In this document: positions 12,835 to 22,640 of the stretch, piece by piece
Layout: each line of letters starts with the position of its first letter
How positions within the stretch are numbered: the stretch's first letter is position 1
Source: Kitasatospora phosalacinea
GTDB taxonomy: Bacteria > Actinomycetota > Actinomycetes > Streptomycetales > Streptomycetaceae
Direction of reading: 5' to 3'
Assembly (NCBI RefSeq): GCF_000716545.1
Contig: NZ_JNWZ01000006.1
Coordinates: 114,278 to 178,277, forward strand
Length of the DNA stretch: 64,000 bases
Translations under genes and position numbers: made by a program
Notes under the pieces: generated by a model
What the model was told of the DNA's origin: nothing
Seen by the model: the letters and a program-made list of their open reading frames with translations, nothing else
Databases searched by the model: none

Positions 12835-13692
12835 TCAGGGCGAGGGCGGGTTGTTGGACTCGGCGGCGGTCGAGCTGGGCGCGGGGCTCTGGCCGTTGGA
12901 GCCGGGGGTGCCGAGCTCCTTGCCCTGGTTGGCCGCGTCCACCCACTTCACCAGGTTCTCCGGGCTGATCTGCTCGTCGCCCTTCTTCGGGTAGACCGCC
13001 TCGCCGTTCAGCAGCACCGTCGGGGTCGACTTGTAGCTGGACTTGTCGAAGTCCTGCTGCACCGCAGAGACCCAGCCGCCGAACTCGTTGTCGTTGACGC
13101 ACGCCTGGAACTCCGGGGTGTCCAGCCCGGGGACCTGCTTGGCCAGGTCGATCAGGGTCTGCTTGCTGCCGAAGGAGTCCTCGGTCTCCTCCGGCTGGTT
13201 GCGGTAGAGCACGTCGTGGTAGTCGCGGAAGTGCCCGGCGTCCTGCGCGCAGCCCAGCGCGTTGGCGCCGTACTTGGAGCCGCTGCCGCCCAGCGAGCGG
13301 TCGATGAACGAGACGATGTGGTAGTTGACGACGATCTTGCCGGCGTCCTCCAGCTGGTCGACGGTCGGCGAGAAGGTCCGCTCGAAACTGCCGCAGGCCG
13401 GGCAGCGCGGGTCCTCGTAGACCGTCAGCGTGGACGGGGCGTTGGCGGCGCCGACCGGGATGACCAGGTTCTTGTCGCCGACGGTGCCGGCCGGGGCGGC
13501 GGTGGGGGTCTCCGGCTTGGAGCGCTGGTTCTGCACCACCACGCCGACCACCACGGCGGCGGCGATCACCACGGCCACCACGCCGCCGACCGCCAGCTTC
13601 TTGTTCCGCCGCGCCTTGGCCTCCTCGGCCGCCCGGGCCTCCTTCATCTTGTCCCGGGCGTTGCGCTTGCCTTCTCGGTTCTTCTCGCTCAT
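12835..13692 (-). CDS. DsbA-family membrane-anchored thiol oxidoreductase
   Basis: A 285-aa protein with a highly charged N-terminus (residues 1-32), one membrane helix (about 33-53) and an extracytoplasmic thioredoxin-like domain. The redox motif CPAC is at residues 97-100 (EDPRCPACGSF) and the cis-proline loop is in KSTPTVLLNG. The C-terminus is a Ser/Pro/Asn-rich tail. Such proteins form or shuffle disulfides in exported proteins. It follows the MauE-like gene with a gap of about 90 bp on the same strand and probably shares its message; MauE-like proteins are proposed electron partners. The ATG at 13692 is the only plausible start. Confidence 0.92.
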   Translation of the reverse strand: MSEKNREGKRNARDKMKEARAAEEAKARRNKKLAVGGVVAVVIAAAVVVGVVVQNQRSKPETPTAAPAGTVGDKNLVIPVGAANAPSTLTVYEDPRCPACGSFERTFSPTVDQLEDAGKIVVNYHIVSFIDRSLGGSGSKYGANALGCAQDAGHFRDYHDVLYRNQPEETEDSFGSKQTLIDLAKQVPGLDTPEFQACVNDNEFGGWVSAVQQDFDKSSYKSTPTVLLNGEAVYPKKGDEQISPENLVKWVDAANQGKELGTPGSNGQSPAPSSTAAESNNPPSP

Positions 13693-13784
13693 GGGGTGCT
13701 CTTGCCAGTCCAGGGGTCGGATCGTCGGATCGGGTCGGTGCCGGGCGGCGGAACGGTGCGGGGACGGGGACGGGGGCGGCGGTG

Positions 13785-14297
13785 TCAGGCCGCCAGCCAG
13801 GCGTCCATCGAGAGCCTGGTGCGGGGGCGGTAGACCAGCCACGCCGACAGCAGCAGGAACCCGGAGTCGCGCAGGATCTCCTGCAGGTACTTGGTCTGCG
13901 ACTCGTCCACCGCGCCGCCGCCACCGAAGCAGCCGCAGTCGATCGAGATGCCGCGCGTCCACGCGGAGGAGATGCCGGCGATGAACACCAGCAGCAGCAC
14001 GGCCGAGACGACCGCGACGATCCTGGTCCCGAGGCCGAGCGCCAGCAGCAGCGCCAGCGCCAGCTCCAGGAACGGCAGGCCCCAGCCGACCGGCTTCACC
14101 AGCGACTCGGGCAGGATCTCGTAGGCCCGCACCGCCTGCGCCGCCTCCGCCGGGTCGGAGACCTTGGCCAGGCCCGCCCAGCCCCACACCACCGCCAGGC
14201 CCAGCCGCACCGCCAGCCCGAACCACTCGGCCGCCGTGCCGTCCACCGCCCGGCGCAGCCCGCCCACCCGGCCCCGGTCGGCCTGCTGACTGGCCAT
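13785..14297 (-). CDS. MauE/DoxX-family redox-associated membrane protein
   Basis: A 170-aa protein with four predicted membrane helices and the motif SIDCGCFGGGG between helices 3 and 4, the cysteine pair typical of MauE-like proteins in streptomycetes. The family is thought to pass electrons to or from periplasmic thioredoxin-like partners. The DsbA-like gene directly downstream fits that role. The ATG at 14297 has GAGGGGGAAC upstream. Further upstream, an inverted repeat CCGTTT/AAACGG (14384-14389 and 14400-14405) in an AT-richer stretch is a candidate operator or promoter region. Confidence 0.88.
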   Translation of the reverse strand: MASQQADRGRVGGLRRAVDGTAAEWFGLAVRLGLAVVWGWAGLAKVSDPAEAAQAVRAYEILPESLVKPVGWGLPFLELALALLLALGLGTRIVAVVSAVLLLVFIAGISSAWTRGISIDCGCFGGGGAVDESQTKYLQEILRDSGFLLLSAWLVYRPRTRLSMDAWLAA

Positions 14298-14383
14298 CAA
14301 GTTCCCCCTCGGACGCGTCCACCGTTTCCTGCCTGATGAACCGTAGGGGATGGCGGGTGGTTCCTCCACATTGGCGAGTTAAG

Positions 14384-14405
14384 CCGTTTGAGCGACCTTA
14401 AACGG
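14384..14405. promoter_or_regulatory. CCGTTT/AAACGG inverted repeat upstream of the MauE-like gene
   Basis: Six-base arms separated by ten bases, in a locally AT-rich region (about 14371-14425) between the small predicted secreted protein and the MauE-like gene. It could be an operator for the redox pair. No matching regulator is known to me. Confidence 0.3.
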
Positions 14406-14426
14406 TCATACGTCCGATTTTCCGGA

Positions 14427-14597
14427 TCATCGTCCCGGCACGTCGCAGCCCGCCTCCAACTGCCGGCACAGCACCGCCCGCTCGGCCCCCCGGCGGGCCA
14501 ACTCCCGCTCCACGTCCCCGCTTCCGGCCAGCGCGGCGGCCAGCGCCAGGCCGGCCGCCAGCGCCCGCAGCAGCACCGCCCGGTGAACCCGCGCCAT
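14427..14597 (-). CDS. Small predicted secreted protein (56 aa)
   Basis: A short ORF (MARVHRAVLLRALAAG...) with a basic N-terminus and an Ala/Leu-rich hydrophobic stretch (residues 7-27) that looks like a signal peptide or anchor, followed by a charged tail with two cysteines (LCRQLEAGC). Codons use G or C at almost every third position, as in neighbouring true genes, and AAAGGG lies about nine bases before the ATG. I recognise no family. It lies between trpA and the MauE-like gene on the same strand. It could still be a chance ORF in GC-rich DNA. Confidence 0.45.
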   Translation of the reverse strand: MARVHRAVLLRALAAGLALAAALAGSGDVERELARRGAERAVLCRQLEAGCDVPGR

Positions 14598-14711
14598 CCG
14601 GATGCCCTTTCGCCGACGAACCACCGGAGGGTCCAACGCCGTCGACCCGCCGGGCAGCACCCGCGCCCGCCGGTTTTTCACCCTGCCGGAGTAGGCCCCG
14701 CCCCGGTCGGC

Positions 14712-14756
14712 CTTGCCGGTCTTGCCGGTCTTGCCGGTCTTGCCGGTCTTGCCGGT
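14712..14756. repeat. Five tandem copies of a 9-bp unit
   Basis: Five exact head-to-tail copies of CTTGCCGGT between the trpA terminator and the small secreted ORF. No reading frame or known site explains them. Such arrays are prone to copy-number change. Confidence 0.9.
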
Positions 14757-14769
14757 CGCGCAACGCGAA

Positions 14770-14808
14770 GGGCCGTCCGGGGAGCGGAAGTTGCTCCCCG
14801 GACGGCCC
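14770..14808. terminator. trpA terminator
   Basis: A perfect 16-bp inverted repeat (14770-14785 with 14793-14808) with a seven-base loop, 27 bp after the trpA stop. It is GC-rich with no T-tract, as usual in streptomycetes. Confidence 0.8.
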
Positions 14809-14835
14809 TCAGGTCCTGCCTGGCTGCCTGGCGTC

Positions 14836-15645
14836 CTACGCGCGGCGGACGCCCTCGGCCAGCTCGCCCGCGAGCGCGCGGACCGCGGCCACGCCGTCCT
14901 CGGTCCGACCGGCGTCCAGCAGGCGCTGGACGAACGCCGAGCCGACGATCACGCCGTCCGCGAAGGCGGCGACCTCGGCGGCCTGGTCGGCGTTGGAGAC
15001 GCCCAGGCCGACGCAGACCGGCAGCGCGGTGGTGGCGCGGGTGCGGGCCGCCAGGTCCTCGGCCAGGTTGCCGACGGCCGCCCGGGTGCCGGTGACGCCC
15101 ATCACCGCGGCCGCGTACACGAAGCCGGAGCCGGCCGCGGTGACCTCGGCCAGCCGGTGGTCCCGGGAGGACGGGGCGACCACGAACACGGTGTCCAGAC
15201 CGTGCTCGGCGGCGGCCTTGCGCCACTCCTCGGACTCCTCCACCGGCAGGTCCGGCAGGATGCAGCCCGCTCCCCCGGCCGCGGCCAGGTCGGCGGCGAA
15301 CCGGGCCGTGCCGTAGCGGTCCACCGGGTTCCAGTACGTCATCACCAGGACCGGCACGGCCGGGTGGGCCGCCGCGACCTCGGCGACGGTGCGCAGCACG
15401 TCCTTGATCTTCACCCCGCCGCGCAGCGCGATGTCGTCGGCGGTCTGGATCACCGCGCCGTCCAGCACCGGGTCCGAGTGCGGCAGGCCGACCTCGACGG
15501 CGTCGCAGCCGCCCTCGATCAGCGCGTTGATCGCGGCGATGCCGCCGTCCACGGTCGGGAAGCCGGCCGGCAGGTAGCCGATCAGGGCCGCCCGGCCCTC
15601 GGCCTTCGCGGCGGCCAGGGCGGCGGTGAGCTTGGTGTCGGCCAT
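14836..15645 (-). CDS. trpA: Tryptophan synthase alpha subunit
   Basis: A 269-aa TIM-barrel enzyme that cleaves indole-3-glycerol phosphate to indole and glyceraldehyde-3-phosphate. The acid-base pair is visible as Glu51 and Asp62 in AVEVGLPHSDPVLDG, and the phosphate-binding GLGVSN and GSAFV loops are present near residues 210-235. Length is normal. The ATG is two bases from the trpB stop, so the two subunits are made from one message and assemble as alpha2beta2. It is the last gene of the trpC-M-B-A block and is followed by a strong hairpin. Confidence 0.97.
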   Translation of the reverse strand: MADTKLTAALAAAKAEGRAALIGYLPAGFPTVDGGIAAINALIEGGCDAVEVGLPHSDPVLDGAVIQTADDIALRGGVKIKDVLRTVAEVAAAHPAVPVLVMTYWNPVDRYGTARFAADLAAAGGAGCILPDLPVEESEEWRKAAAEHGLDTVFVVAPSSRDHRLAEVTAAGSGFVYAAAVMGVTGTRAAVGNLAEDLAARTRATTALPVCVGLGVSNADQAAEVAAFADGVIVGSAFVQRLLDAGRTEDGVAAVRALAGELAEGVRRA

Positions 15646-15647
15646 GG

Positions 15648-16892
<1,245 letters not shown>

Positions 16893-16947
16893 GATCCGTC
16901 CTCGGATGAAGGATTGACGGCGTGGACGTGGAACGCGCGGCGGGTGG

Positions 16948-17097
16948 TCAGCCGCGGGGGCCGCGCCATCGGCGTCCGGGGACCTGTCCGGGCTCGCAGC
17001 CGATCACGTAGCGCACCCGCCGCCCCAGCGCCCGGCGTGCGGGCGCGCGGCAGCCGCGCGGGCGGCAGCCGGGGGCGAGACGGGAGGCGATCGACAC
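16948..17097 (-). CDS. trpM: Tryptophan biosynthesis modulator-like small protein TrpM
   Basis: A 49-aa Arg/Cys/Pro-rich ORF between trpC and trpB, where the small trpM gene lies in streptomycetes. It starts at a GTG, with key segments [16 protein letters not shown] and [16 protein letters not shown]. The position and the basic, cysteine-containing composition fit my memory of TrpM, a small protein reported to affect tryptophan production in Streptomyces coelicolor. The GTG lies ten bases after the trpC stop and in the same frame as trpC. There is no strong ribosome binding site, so translation probably depends on coupling. Codon use is strongly G/C at third positions. Confidence 0.7.
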   Translation of the reverse strand: MSIASRLAPGCRPRGCRAPARRALGRRVRYVIGCEPGQVPGRRWRGPRG

Positions 17098-17106
17098 GGC
17101 GGAGGC

Positions 17107-17919
17107 TCAGCCCCGCCCGTTGTTGCGCAGCGCCGGGTGCGCCCCGGCGGCGACCAGGTCGGCGACCGCGGCCTTCGGGTCCCGGCCGGTGACCAGGGAC
17201 TCGCCGACCAGCACCGCGTCGGCGCCCTGGTTGGCGTAGGTGATCAGGTCGTGCGGCCCGCGCACCCCGGACTCGGCGACCTTCACGATGTGCGCCGGGA
17301 TGGCGTCCACCACGTTGCCGAAGGTGTTCCGGTCGACCTCCAGGGTCTTCAGGTTGCGGGCGTTGACGCCGATGATCCGGGCGCCGGCGTCCACCGCGCG
17401 GGCGATCTCCTCCTCGTCGTGCACCTCGACCAGCGGAGTCAGGCCGATCGACTCGGCCCGCTCGATCAGCGAGACCAGGGCCGGCTGATCCAGCGCGGCG
17501 ACGATCAGCAGCGCCAGGTCCGCGCCGTGCGCGCGGGCCTCCCACAGCTGGTAGGCGGTGACGATGAAGTCCTTGCGCAGGATCGGAGTGGGCACGGCCG
17601 CGCGCACCGCGTCCAGGTCGGCCAGCGAACCGCCGAAGCGGCGCTGCTCGGTGAGCACGCTGATCGCGGCGGCACCGCCGGCCGCGTAGTCGGCCGCCAG
17701 CGCGGCCGGGTCGGCGATCGCCGCCAACGCGCCCTTGGACGGGCTGGAGCGCTTGACCTCGCAGATCACCCGGACACCGTCGCCGCGCAGCGCGGCCACG
17801 CCGTCCTTCGCCTCGGGCGCCTTGGCGGCGAGCTCCTTGAGCTCGTCCAGGGAGACCCGGGCCTGTCGCTCGGCGAGGTCCTGCCGGACCCCGTCGATGA
17901 TCTCGTCGAGCACAGTCAC
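17107..17919 (-). CDS. trpC: Indole-3-glycerol phosphate synthase
   Basis: A 270-aa single-function TIM-barrel enzyme converting CdRP to indole-3-glycerol phosphate. The motifs [10 protein letters not shown] (catalytic lysine and serine loop), LRKDFIV and [13 protein letters not shown] are in order, with ESGV and VLVGESLV near the end. The GTG at 17919 ([13 protein letters not shown]) matches the usual family N-terminus and has GGGGG upstream. No trpF is visible, so the preceding isomerisation is expected from the bifunctional PriA. It heads the trpC-M-B-A block. Confidence 0.96.
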   Translation of the reverse strand: MTVLDEIIDGVRQDLAERQARVSLDELKELAAKAPEAKDGVAALRGDGVRVICEVKRSSPSKGALAAIADPAALAADYAAGGAAAISVLTEQRRFGGSLADLDAVRAAVPTPILRKDFIVTAYQLWEARAHGADLALLIVAALDQPALVSLIERAESIGLTPLVEVHDEEEIARAVDAGARIIGVNARNLKTLEVDRNTFGNVVDAIPAHIVKVAESGVRGPHDLITYANQGADAVLVGESLVTGRDPKAAVADLVAAGAHPALRNNGRG

Positions 17920-18071
17920 GCGTGCGCCCCCATCGGGTTTCGGTGGTGAGGCCGGGAACGGCGAACGCGGCCCCGGCAGTTCGATGGTATCGGGCGGCGG
18001 GGGCGCACTCCGCATCAACCCGGCGCGCGTCTCGCCCAGCGGACCCCCGGTGGACCGCCCGCGCCCCCCGC

Positions 18072-18533
18072 TCACACCCCGGGCGGAGCCAACCCCGCGC
18101 CGACCGGCAGGTTCCGCACCACCGCGAACAGCAGCACCACCAGGAGCAGCGCCCCCACCCGCCGGGCCGTCGGCCGCGGCCGCCGGACCGGCCGGCCGCG
18201 CACCGCCCCCACCACCCAGCCCAGCCACAGCACCGCCAGCACCAGCGCCAGCGCCACCACCAGCAGGTTGTCGTGCGCCGCCGTCGGCACGTCCCCCCTG
18301 GCCAGCGCGTGCACGCAGCGCAGCCCGCCGCACCCCGGACACCACCAGCCCGTCGCCCGCAGCAGCGGGCACGCCGGGTAGTGCCCGGGCTCGTTCGGAT
18401 CCACCAGGGCGACGAAGGCCGTCGGCAGCGCCACCGCGGTCAGCGCGGCCAGCGGGCGCAGCAGCCGGCGCACCGCCGACCCCCCGCCGACGGGGGACGG
18501 GACGGCCGGTTGCGGGGCGGCGGGAGCGTTCAC
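18072..18533 (-). CDS. DUF2752 family membrane protein
   Basis: A 153-aa protein with about three membrane helices and the family cysteine motif CPxxx...[11 protein letters not shown] (Cys55, Cys65, Cys68, Cys73). DUF2752 proteins are widespread and of unknown biochemical role; the cysteines could bind a metal or take part in redox chemistry. It lies between trpC and the HGxxPAAW gene on the same strand, an arrangement I associate with streptomycete trp regions. The start at 18533 gives a natural soluble N-terminus before the first helix. Confidence 0.88.
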   Translation of the reverse strand: MNAPAAPQPAVPSPVGGGSAVRRLLRPLAALTAVALPTAFVALVDPNEPGHYPACPLLRATGWWCPGCGGLRCVHALARGDVPTAAHDNLLVVALALVLAVLWLGWVVGAVRGRPVRRPRPTARRVGALLLVVLLFAVVRNLPVGAGLAPPGV

Positions 18534-18618
18534 GGGGACGATTGTGCCCCCGCCCGGCCGCGCGCCGCCCGCACCGAAACGCCGGGCCGCTCCCCCGGGC
18601 CGCCCGCACCCGCAAACG

Positions 18619-18649
18619 CCGGACGGCGGGCCCCAGGCCCGCCGTCCGG
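18619..18649. terminator. Terminator after the HGxxPAAW gene
   Basis: A 14-bp perfect inverted repeat (18619-18632 with 18636-18649) with a three-base loop, 20 bp beyond the stop codon. Confidence 0.75.
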
Positions 18650-18668
18650 TCCGTCGCTCTCCGCCGGG

Positions 18669-18917
18669 TCAGCCCGCGGCGACCGCGCTGCGCTCCTCGG
18701 TGGGGGCCGGGGCGAAGTTCTTGCTGGGCTGCTTGCCCATGCCCGCCATCGACATGGCCTTGCCGACCACGCCACCGATCAGAACCACGGCGAGGCCCGC
18801 GATGACCAGCACGACGTTCGGAATGATCATCGCGACGCCGGACACGCAGAAGCCGACGAAAGCAATGACCACGCCGGTCCACGCGGCGGGGGTGTGGCCG
18901 TGCGCTGCTGCAGCCAT
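18669..18917 (-). CDS. HGxxPAAW-family small membrane protein
   Basis: An 82-aa protein with the N-terminal motif HGHTPAAW and two membrane helices (about residues 14-32 and 36-55), then a short polar tail. The motif defines a small actinobacterial family of unknown function found near trp genes. AAGGAG lies eleven bases before the ATG at 18917. It is followed by its own hairpin terminator and probably belongs to a message starting at the Trp-associated membrane gene or trpE. Confidence 0.88.
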   Translation of the reverse strand: MAAAAHGHTPAAWTGVVIAFVGFCVSGVAMIIPNVVLVIAGLAVVLIGGVVGKAMSMAGMGKQPSKNFAPAPTEERSAVAAG

Positions 18918-19048
18918 CTTGTTGGTGCTCCTTGTTTCTCCGGGGCCCGGTCGGGCGGTCCTGGGCGGCGCTCGACGGGTTGACCCCTCCATTGTGCCGG
19001 GCCGAACACGGCGGCCCCAAGCCGGGTCGACCGTGGTGCCGAGCACAC

Positions 19049-19660
19049 TCAGCCCGTCGGGTCCTCGCCCCGGTCCAGCGCCTTCCACAGGTCGGACGGG
19101 CTGTCCGCCCGCACCGGGGCCCTGCGGGTCGGCGCCTCGTACCGCGAGCCCATGGCGGGCCAACCGCTGCCGAAACGCGCCGTCACCGCGCCCGCCGCCA
19201 CCAGCAGCACCCCGCCCACCAGCGCCACCCACGGCCAGGCCGTCCTGGTGATCTCCTCGGCCCGGCCGCTGCTCAGCGCGAGCTGCCCGGCCGCGACGGA
19301 GTGCAGGCCCGCGGTGTCGGTGTACCCGATCACCGCTCCCGCGACCGCACCCGCCCCCGCCAGCACCGTCAACGCCCCCACCAGCACCCGCGCCCGGCCG
19401 CGCACCGCGAACACCGCGACCGCCGCCGCCATCGCCACCAGCGCCATCCCGGTCGGCAGCGCGGTCAGCCTGCTCCCGCTCGCGCTCACCGCGACCCGGC
19501 TGCCCCCCATCCCGAGCGCCACCCCCTCCGCCCAGGTCCGCCCCACCGCGGTCAGCACCAGGGCGGCCCCGACCGCGGTCAACAGCAGCATCAGCCCCAA
19601 CGTGCCACGGGATGTCGAAGCAGGGGACCCACCGGAAGGCGAAGCAGACGTCTCACTCAC
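19049..19660 (-). CDS. Trp biosynthesis-associated membrane protein
   Basis: A 203-aa protein of the actinobacterial family found beside trp genes. Four hydrophobic segments are visible ([37 protein letters not shown]; the [18 protein letters not shown] region; [18 protein letters not shown]), with an extracytoplasmic loop after helix 1. Its function is unknown; a transport or regulatory role in tryptophan metabolism has been presumed only from gene order. The GTG at 19660 has a run of G upstream and starts a Ser/Thr/Pro-rich leader. The C-terminal tail is hydrophilic and Asp/Arg-rich. Confidence 0.85.
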   Translation of the reverse strand: MSETSASPSGGSPASTSRGTLGLMLLLTAVGAALVLTAVGRTWAEGVALGMGGSRVAVSASGSRLTALPTGMALVAMAAAVAVFAVRGRARVLVGALTVLAGAGAVAGAVIGYTDTAGLHSVAAGQLALSSGRAEEITRTAWPWVALVGGVLLVAAGAVTARFGSGWPAMGSRYEAPTRRAPVRADSPSDLWKALDRGEDPTG

Positions 19661-19699
19661 CCCCCCAGTGTCCCCGACCTCACCCCACCCCCGACCCCC

Positions 19700-20050
19700 G
19701 CCCCACCGCCCGGCACGGCCGGGCCCGAGCGGCGGGCACGCGCGACAGCCGGAACAGCACCGGCTCCGACCGGAAGACCACGCCCCCACCGCCCGGCACG
19801 GCCGGCGCAGCCGGGGGTCGGAGGCAGAGCGAGGCACAGACGGACCGAACCCCATCGGGGCCGGAGCCGGACCCGCGCAGCGAGCCACATCCGCGCCCCT
19901 CCGCCCGGCGCAGCCGGGGGTCGGAAACCAAGCGGGGCACAGCCGGGCCAAGCCCCTCCGGGGCCGGGGTCGGGGCCGGAGCCGGACCCGCGCAGCGATC
20001 CATCAACCCACAGCCCCCGCCCGGCGCAGCCGGCGGTCCGCCCCGCCCGT
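19700..20050. repeat. Cluster of degenerate intergenic repeats
   Basis: The 460-bp gap between trpE and the Trp-associated membrane gene holds no gene I can support. GGCGCAGCCGGGGGTCGGA occurs at 19804-19822 and again at 19907-19925. GGAGCCGGACCCGCGCAGCGA occurs near 19863 and near 19978. ACCGCCCGGCACGGCCGG occurs near 19706 and 19788, and a partial third copy of the first unit is at 20019-20039. The arrangement suggests two or three decayed copies of a unit of about 100-115 bp. Confidence 0.75.
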
Positions 20051-20123
20051 TCCTCCGGCGGAGCCGGGTCCGGCCCGGTGGTAGGCGCACGGGTGGGTGG
20101 ACGGGCAGGGCGCGGCGGGTGCC

Positions 20124-21629
20124 TCAGCGGAGGGTGTTCGCGGTGGCGACCGCCCTGAGCACCGCCGCCGCCTTGTTGCGGCACTCGGTGTCCTCCGCGT
20201 GCGGGTCGGAGTCGGCGACCACGCCCGCGCCCGCCTGGACGTACGCCGTCCCGCCGCGGATCACCGCGGTGCGGATGGCGATCGCCGTGTCGGAGTCGCC
20301 GGCGAAGTCCAGGTAGCCGACGCAGCCGCCGTACAGGCCGCGGCGGGTGGGTTCGAGTTCCTCGATGATCTGCATGGCGCGCGGCTTGGGCGCGCCGGAG
20401 AGGGTGCCGGCCGGGAAGCAGGCGGTGAGGACATCGAACGCGCTGCGGCCCTCGGCGACCTGGCCGGTGACGGTGGAGACGATGTGCATGACGTGGCTGT
20501 AGCGCTCGACGGTCATGAACTCCACCACCTCGACCGAGCCGGGCGCGCAGACCCGGCCGAGGTCGTTGCGGCCGAGGTCGACCAGCATCAGGTGCTCGGC
20601 CCGCTCCTTGGGGTCGGCGAGCAGTTCGGCGGCGAGTTCGGCGTCCTCGTGCGGGGTGGCGCCGCGGTGCCGGGTGCCGGCGATGGGGTGCAGCATGGCT
20701 TCGCCGCCGGCGACCTTGACCAGTGCTTCGGGGCTGGAGCCGACCACGTCGAAGCCGCCCTCCGCGCCGCCGTCCGGGCCGGGGAAGCGGAACAGGTACA
20801 TGTACGGGCTGGGGTTGGTGGTGCGCAGGACGCGGTAGACGTCGAGCGCGGAGGCCTGGCAGGGCGCCTCGAAGCGCTGCGAGGGGACGACCTGGAAGGC
20901 TTCGCCGGCCCGGATCCGCTCCTTCACCACCTCGACGGCCTTGCGGTAGGGCTCGCCGCCGAACGGCGAGTGCGCGTCGACCGCGGTCGGGGTGTACGTG
21001 GCCAGGCCGGGGTCGACGGGGCGGCGCAGGTCGGCCTCCATCGCGTCGAGGCGGGCGACGGCGTCCGCGTGCGCCTCGTCGACGCCGGTGGCCAGGTCGT
21101 TGTGGTTGACCGCGTTGGCGATCAGCAGCACGGTGCCGTCGACGTGGTCGAGGACGGCCAGGTCGGTGGTGAGCAGCAGGGTCAGCTCGGGCAGCCCCAG
21201 GTCGTCCGGGGTGAGGTTCGGAAGCTTCTCCAGGCGGCGCACCACGTCGTAGCCGAGGTAGCCGACCAGGCCGCCGGTGAGCGGCGGGAGGCCGTCGTCC
21301 GGGTGCCGGGGGGTGTGCAGGGCGGCGAGGGTGGCGCGCAGCACCTCCAGCGGGTCGCCGGCGGTGGGGATGCCGACGGGGGGCTCGCCGAGCCAGCGGG
21401 CGCCGCCGTCCGGGCCGACGGTGAGGACCGCGCCGGAGCGCACCCCGACGAACGAGTACCTGGCCCAGCTGCGGCCCTGCTCGGCGGACTCCAGCAGGAA
21501 AGTGCCGGGCCGCTCGGCGGCGAGGCTGCGGTACACGCCGATCGGGGTGAGGCCGTCCGCCAGGAGCCTGCGGGTGACCGGGATGACCCGGGTGTCGGCG
21601 GCGAGCGTGCGGAAAGCCTCAAGTTCCAT
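20124..21629 (-). CDS. trpE: Anthranilate synthase component I
   Basis: A 501-aa chorismate-utilising enzyme making anthranilate from chorismate and ammonia. The feedback-inhibition motif LLES is at residues 45-48, and the catalytic C-terminal domain contains [17 protein letters not shown] and [16 protein letters not shown]. It is the stand-alone TrpE type, so it needs a glutamine amidotransferase subunit (TrpG); none is in the window. The ATG at 21629 lies 42 bp after hisI and has only a weak ribosome site, so it may be coupled to hisI. I see no tryptophan-rich leader peptide in the short gap. Confidence 0.96.
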   Translation of the reverse strand: MELEAFRTLAADTRVIPVTRRLLADGLTPIGVYRSLAAERPGTFLLESAEQGRSWARYSFVGVRSGAVLTVGPDGGARWLGEPPVGIPTAGDPLEVLRATLAALHTPRHPDDGLPPLTGGLVGYLGYDVVRRLEKLPNLTPDDLGLPELTLLLTTDLAVLDHVDGTVLLIANAVNHNDLATGVDEAHADAVARLDAMEADLRRPVDPGLATYTPTAVDAHSPFGGEPYRKAVEVVKERIRAGEAFQVVPSQRFEAPCQASALDVYRVLRTTNPSPYMYLFRFPGPDGGAEGGFDVVGSSPEALVKVAGGEAMLHPIAGTRHRGATPHEDAELAAELLADPKERAEHLMLVDLGRNDLGRVCAPGSVEVVEFMTVERYSHVMHIVSTVTGQVAEGRSAFDVLTACFPAGTLSGAPKPRAMQIIEELEPTRRGLYGGCVGYLDFAGDSDTAIAIRTAVIRGGTAYVQAGAGVVADSDPHAEDTECRNKAAAVLRAVATANTLR

Positions 21630-21671
21630 GGGACACCGATCGGATGGGAGGGAGATCTGGTCGGGGAAAGG

Positions 21672-22046
21672 CTACTCGGCGAGCGGCAGCACGTCGGCGT
21701 CGAAGCAGGTCCGGTCGCCGGTGTGGCAGGCCGCGCCGACCTGGTCGACCTTGACCAGCAGGGTGTCCCCGTCGCAGTCCAGGGCGACCTGCTTGACGTG
21801 CTGGACGTGGCCCGAGGTGTCGCCCTTCACCCAGTACTCGGCGCGGCTGCGGCTCCAGTACGTGCAGCGGCCGGTGGTCAGCGTGCGGTGCAGCGCCTCG
21901 TCGTCCATCCAGCCGAGCATCAGCACCTCGCCGGTGTCGTACTGCTGGGCGACGGCGGGCAGCAGGCCGTCCGGGGTGCGCTTGAGACGGGCGGCGATCG
22001 CCGGATCCAGTGCGGTGCTGCCGGGGGCGGCGGGAGTGGTCGACAT
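21672..22046 (-). CDS. hisI: Phosphoribosyl-AMP cyclohydrolase
   Basis: A 124-aa single-domain enzyme for the third step of histidine synthesis. It opens the adenine ring of phosphoribosyl-AMP. The metal-binding and catalytic residues are in the conserved block [18 protein letters not shown] and in [13 protein letters not shown]...CHTGDRTCF. The fusion partner HisE is absent, as normal in actinobacteria, where hisE is separate. Start: the ATG at 22046 begins the usual short Thr/Pro/Ala leader. The gene is separated from the main his operon by the accessory stretch at 22.1-26.8 kb. Confidence 0.96.
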   Translation of the reverse strand: MSTTPAAPGSTALDPAIAARLKRTPDGLLPAVAQQYDTGEVLMLGWMDDEALHRTLTTGRCTYWSRSRAEYWVKGDTSGHVQHVKQVALDCDGDTLLVKVDQVGAACHTGDRTCFDADVLPLAE

Positions 22047-22174
22047 GGCCCCATTCTCGCAGGCCCGAACAGGGCGCCCGACCGTCTCGCCGCCCCTCTC
22101 GGAATCACTTCCCCACCGGTGGGTTGATCCCCGCCGAAAACCGAACCGCATTGGTAAACGGGGGGATTCGTCTA

Positions 22175-22640
22175 ATGAGCGCCTATCGGCCACAACCGCT
22201 TCCGGCGGTCGCTCACGGGAATTACCGGCCCCAGCGAACCGCAGGCCAGTACCTGTATCCGGGCGAGCCGACGATCGGCACGTGGGCGGTGGAACTCGAC
22301 CGCCTGCTGCCGCTCCGGCGGGACCGCGACACCGTTCGCGCCGCCGGTTTGCTCCGCCGGTTTCGCTCCGCTCGTCCGGGCGACGAACTTCCGCAAATCG
22401 CTGCGGCGCGGCCTCCGGCCGTACTTCCCGCCGCGGTGGGTCGTCGAGGTCTTCGGACCGGGCCGCTACGGGCGTCGCCCCCACGGCCTCTCGCTGACCC
22501 GGCGCGCCTACCGGGCGGTCCGCCGCCGCCGGGCACCGGGCCACCCCGCTGATCGAACTGCCCGTCGGCAGCCGGTGGCTGCGCCCGGACACCCCGAACG
22601 ACGTCTGGGCCCGGCGGCCCGGCCGGGTGCTCAGCCGAAC
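22175..22640 (+). pseudogene. Apparent frameshifted gene remnant
   Basis: Coding-like sequence (high GC at third positions) moves between frames. It starts at ATG 22175 ([17 protein letters not shown]) after a G-rich site. At about 22370-22390 the good frame shifts by one to [19 protein letters not shown]. At about 22530-22549 it shifts by one again to [20 protein letters not shown]. It then runs into the convergent gene. Two +1 shifts in 450 bp suggest decay or two sequence errors. I do not recognise the protein. The longest intact ORF is 125 codons, 22175-22552. Confidence 0.35.

Noticed and set aside
14712..14756. CRISPR-like array
   Set aside because: Units are only 9 bp with no spacers and no cas genes anywhere in the window.
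20124..21670. Tryptophan leader peptide and attenuator before trpE
   Set aside because: Only 42 bp separate hisI and trpE, and no short ORF with several Trp codons is present.
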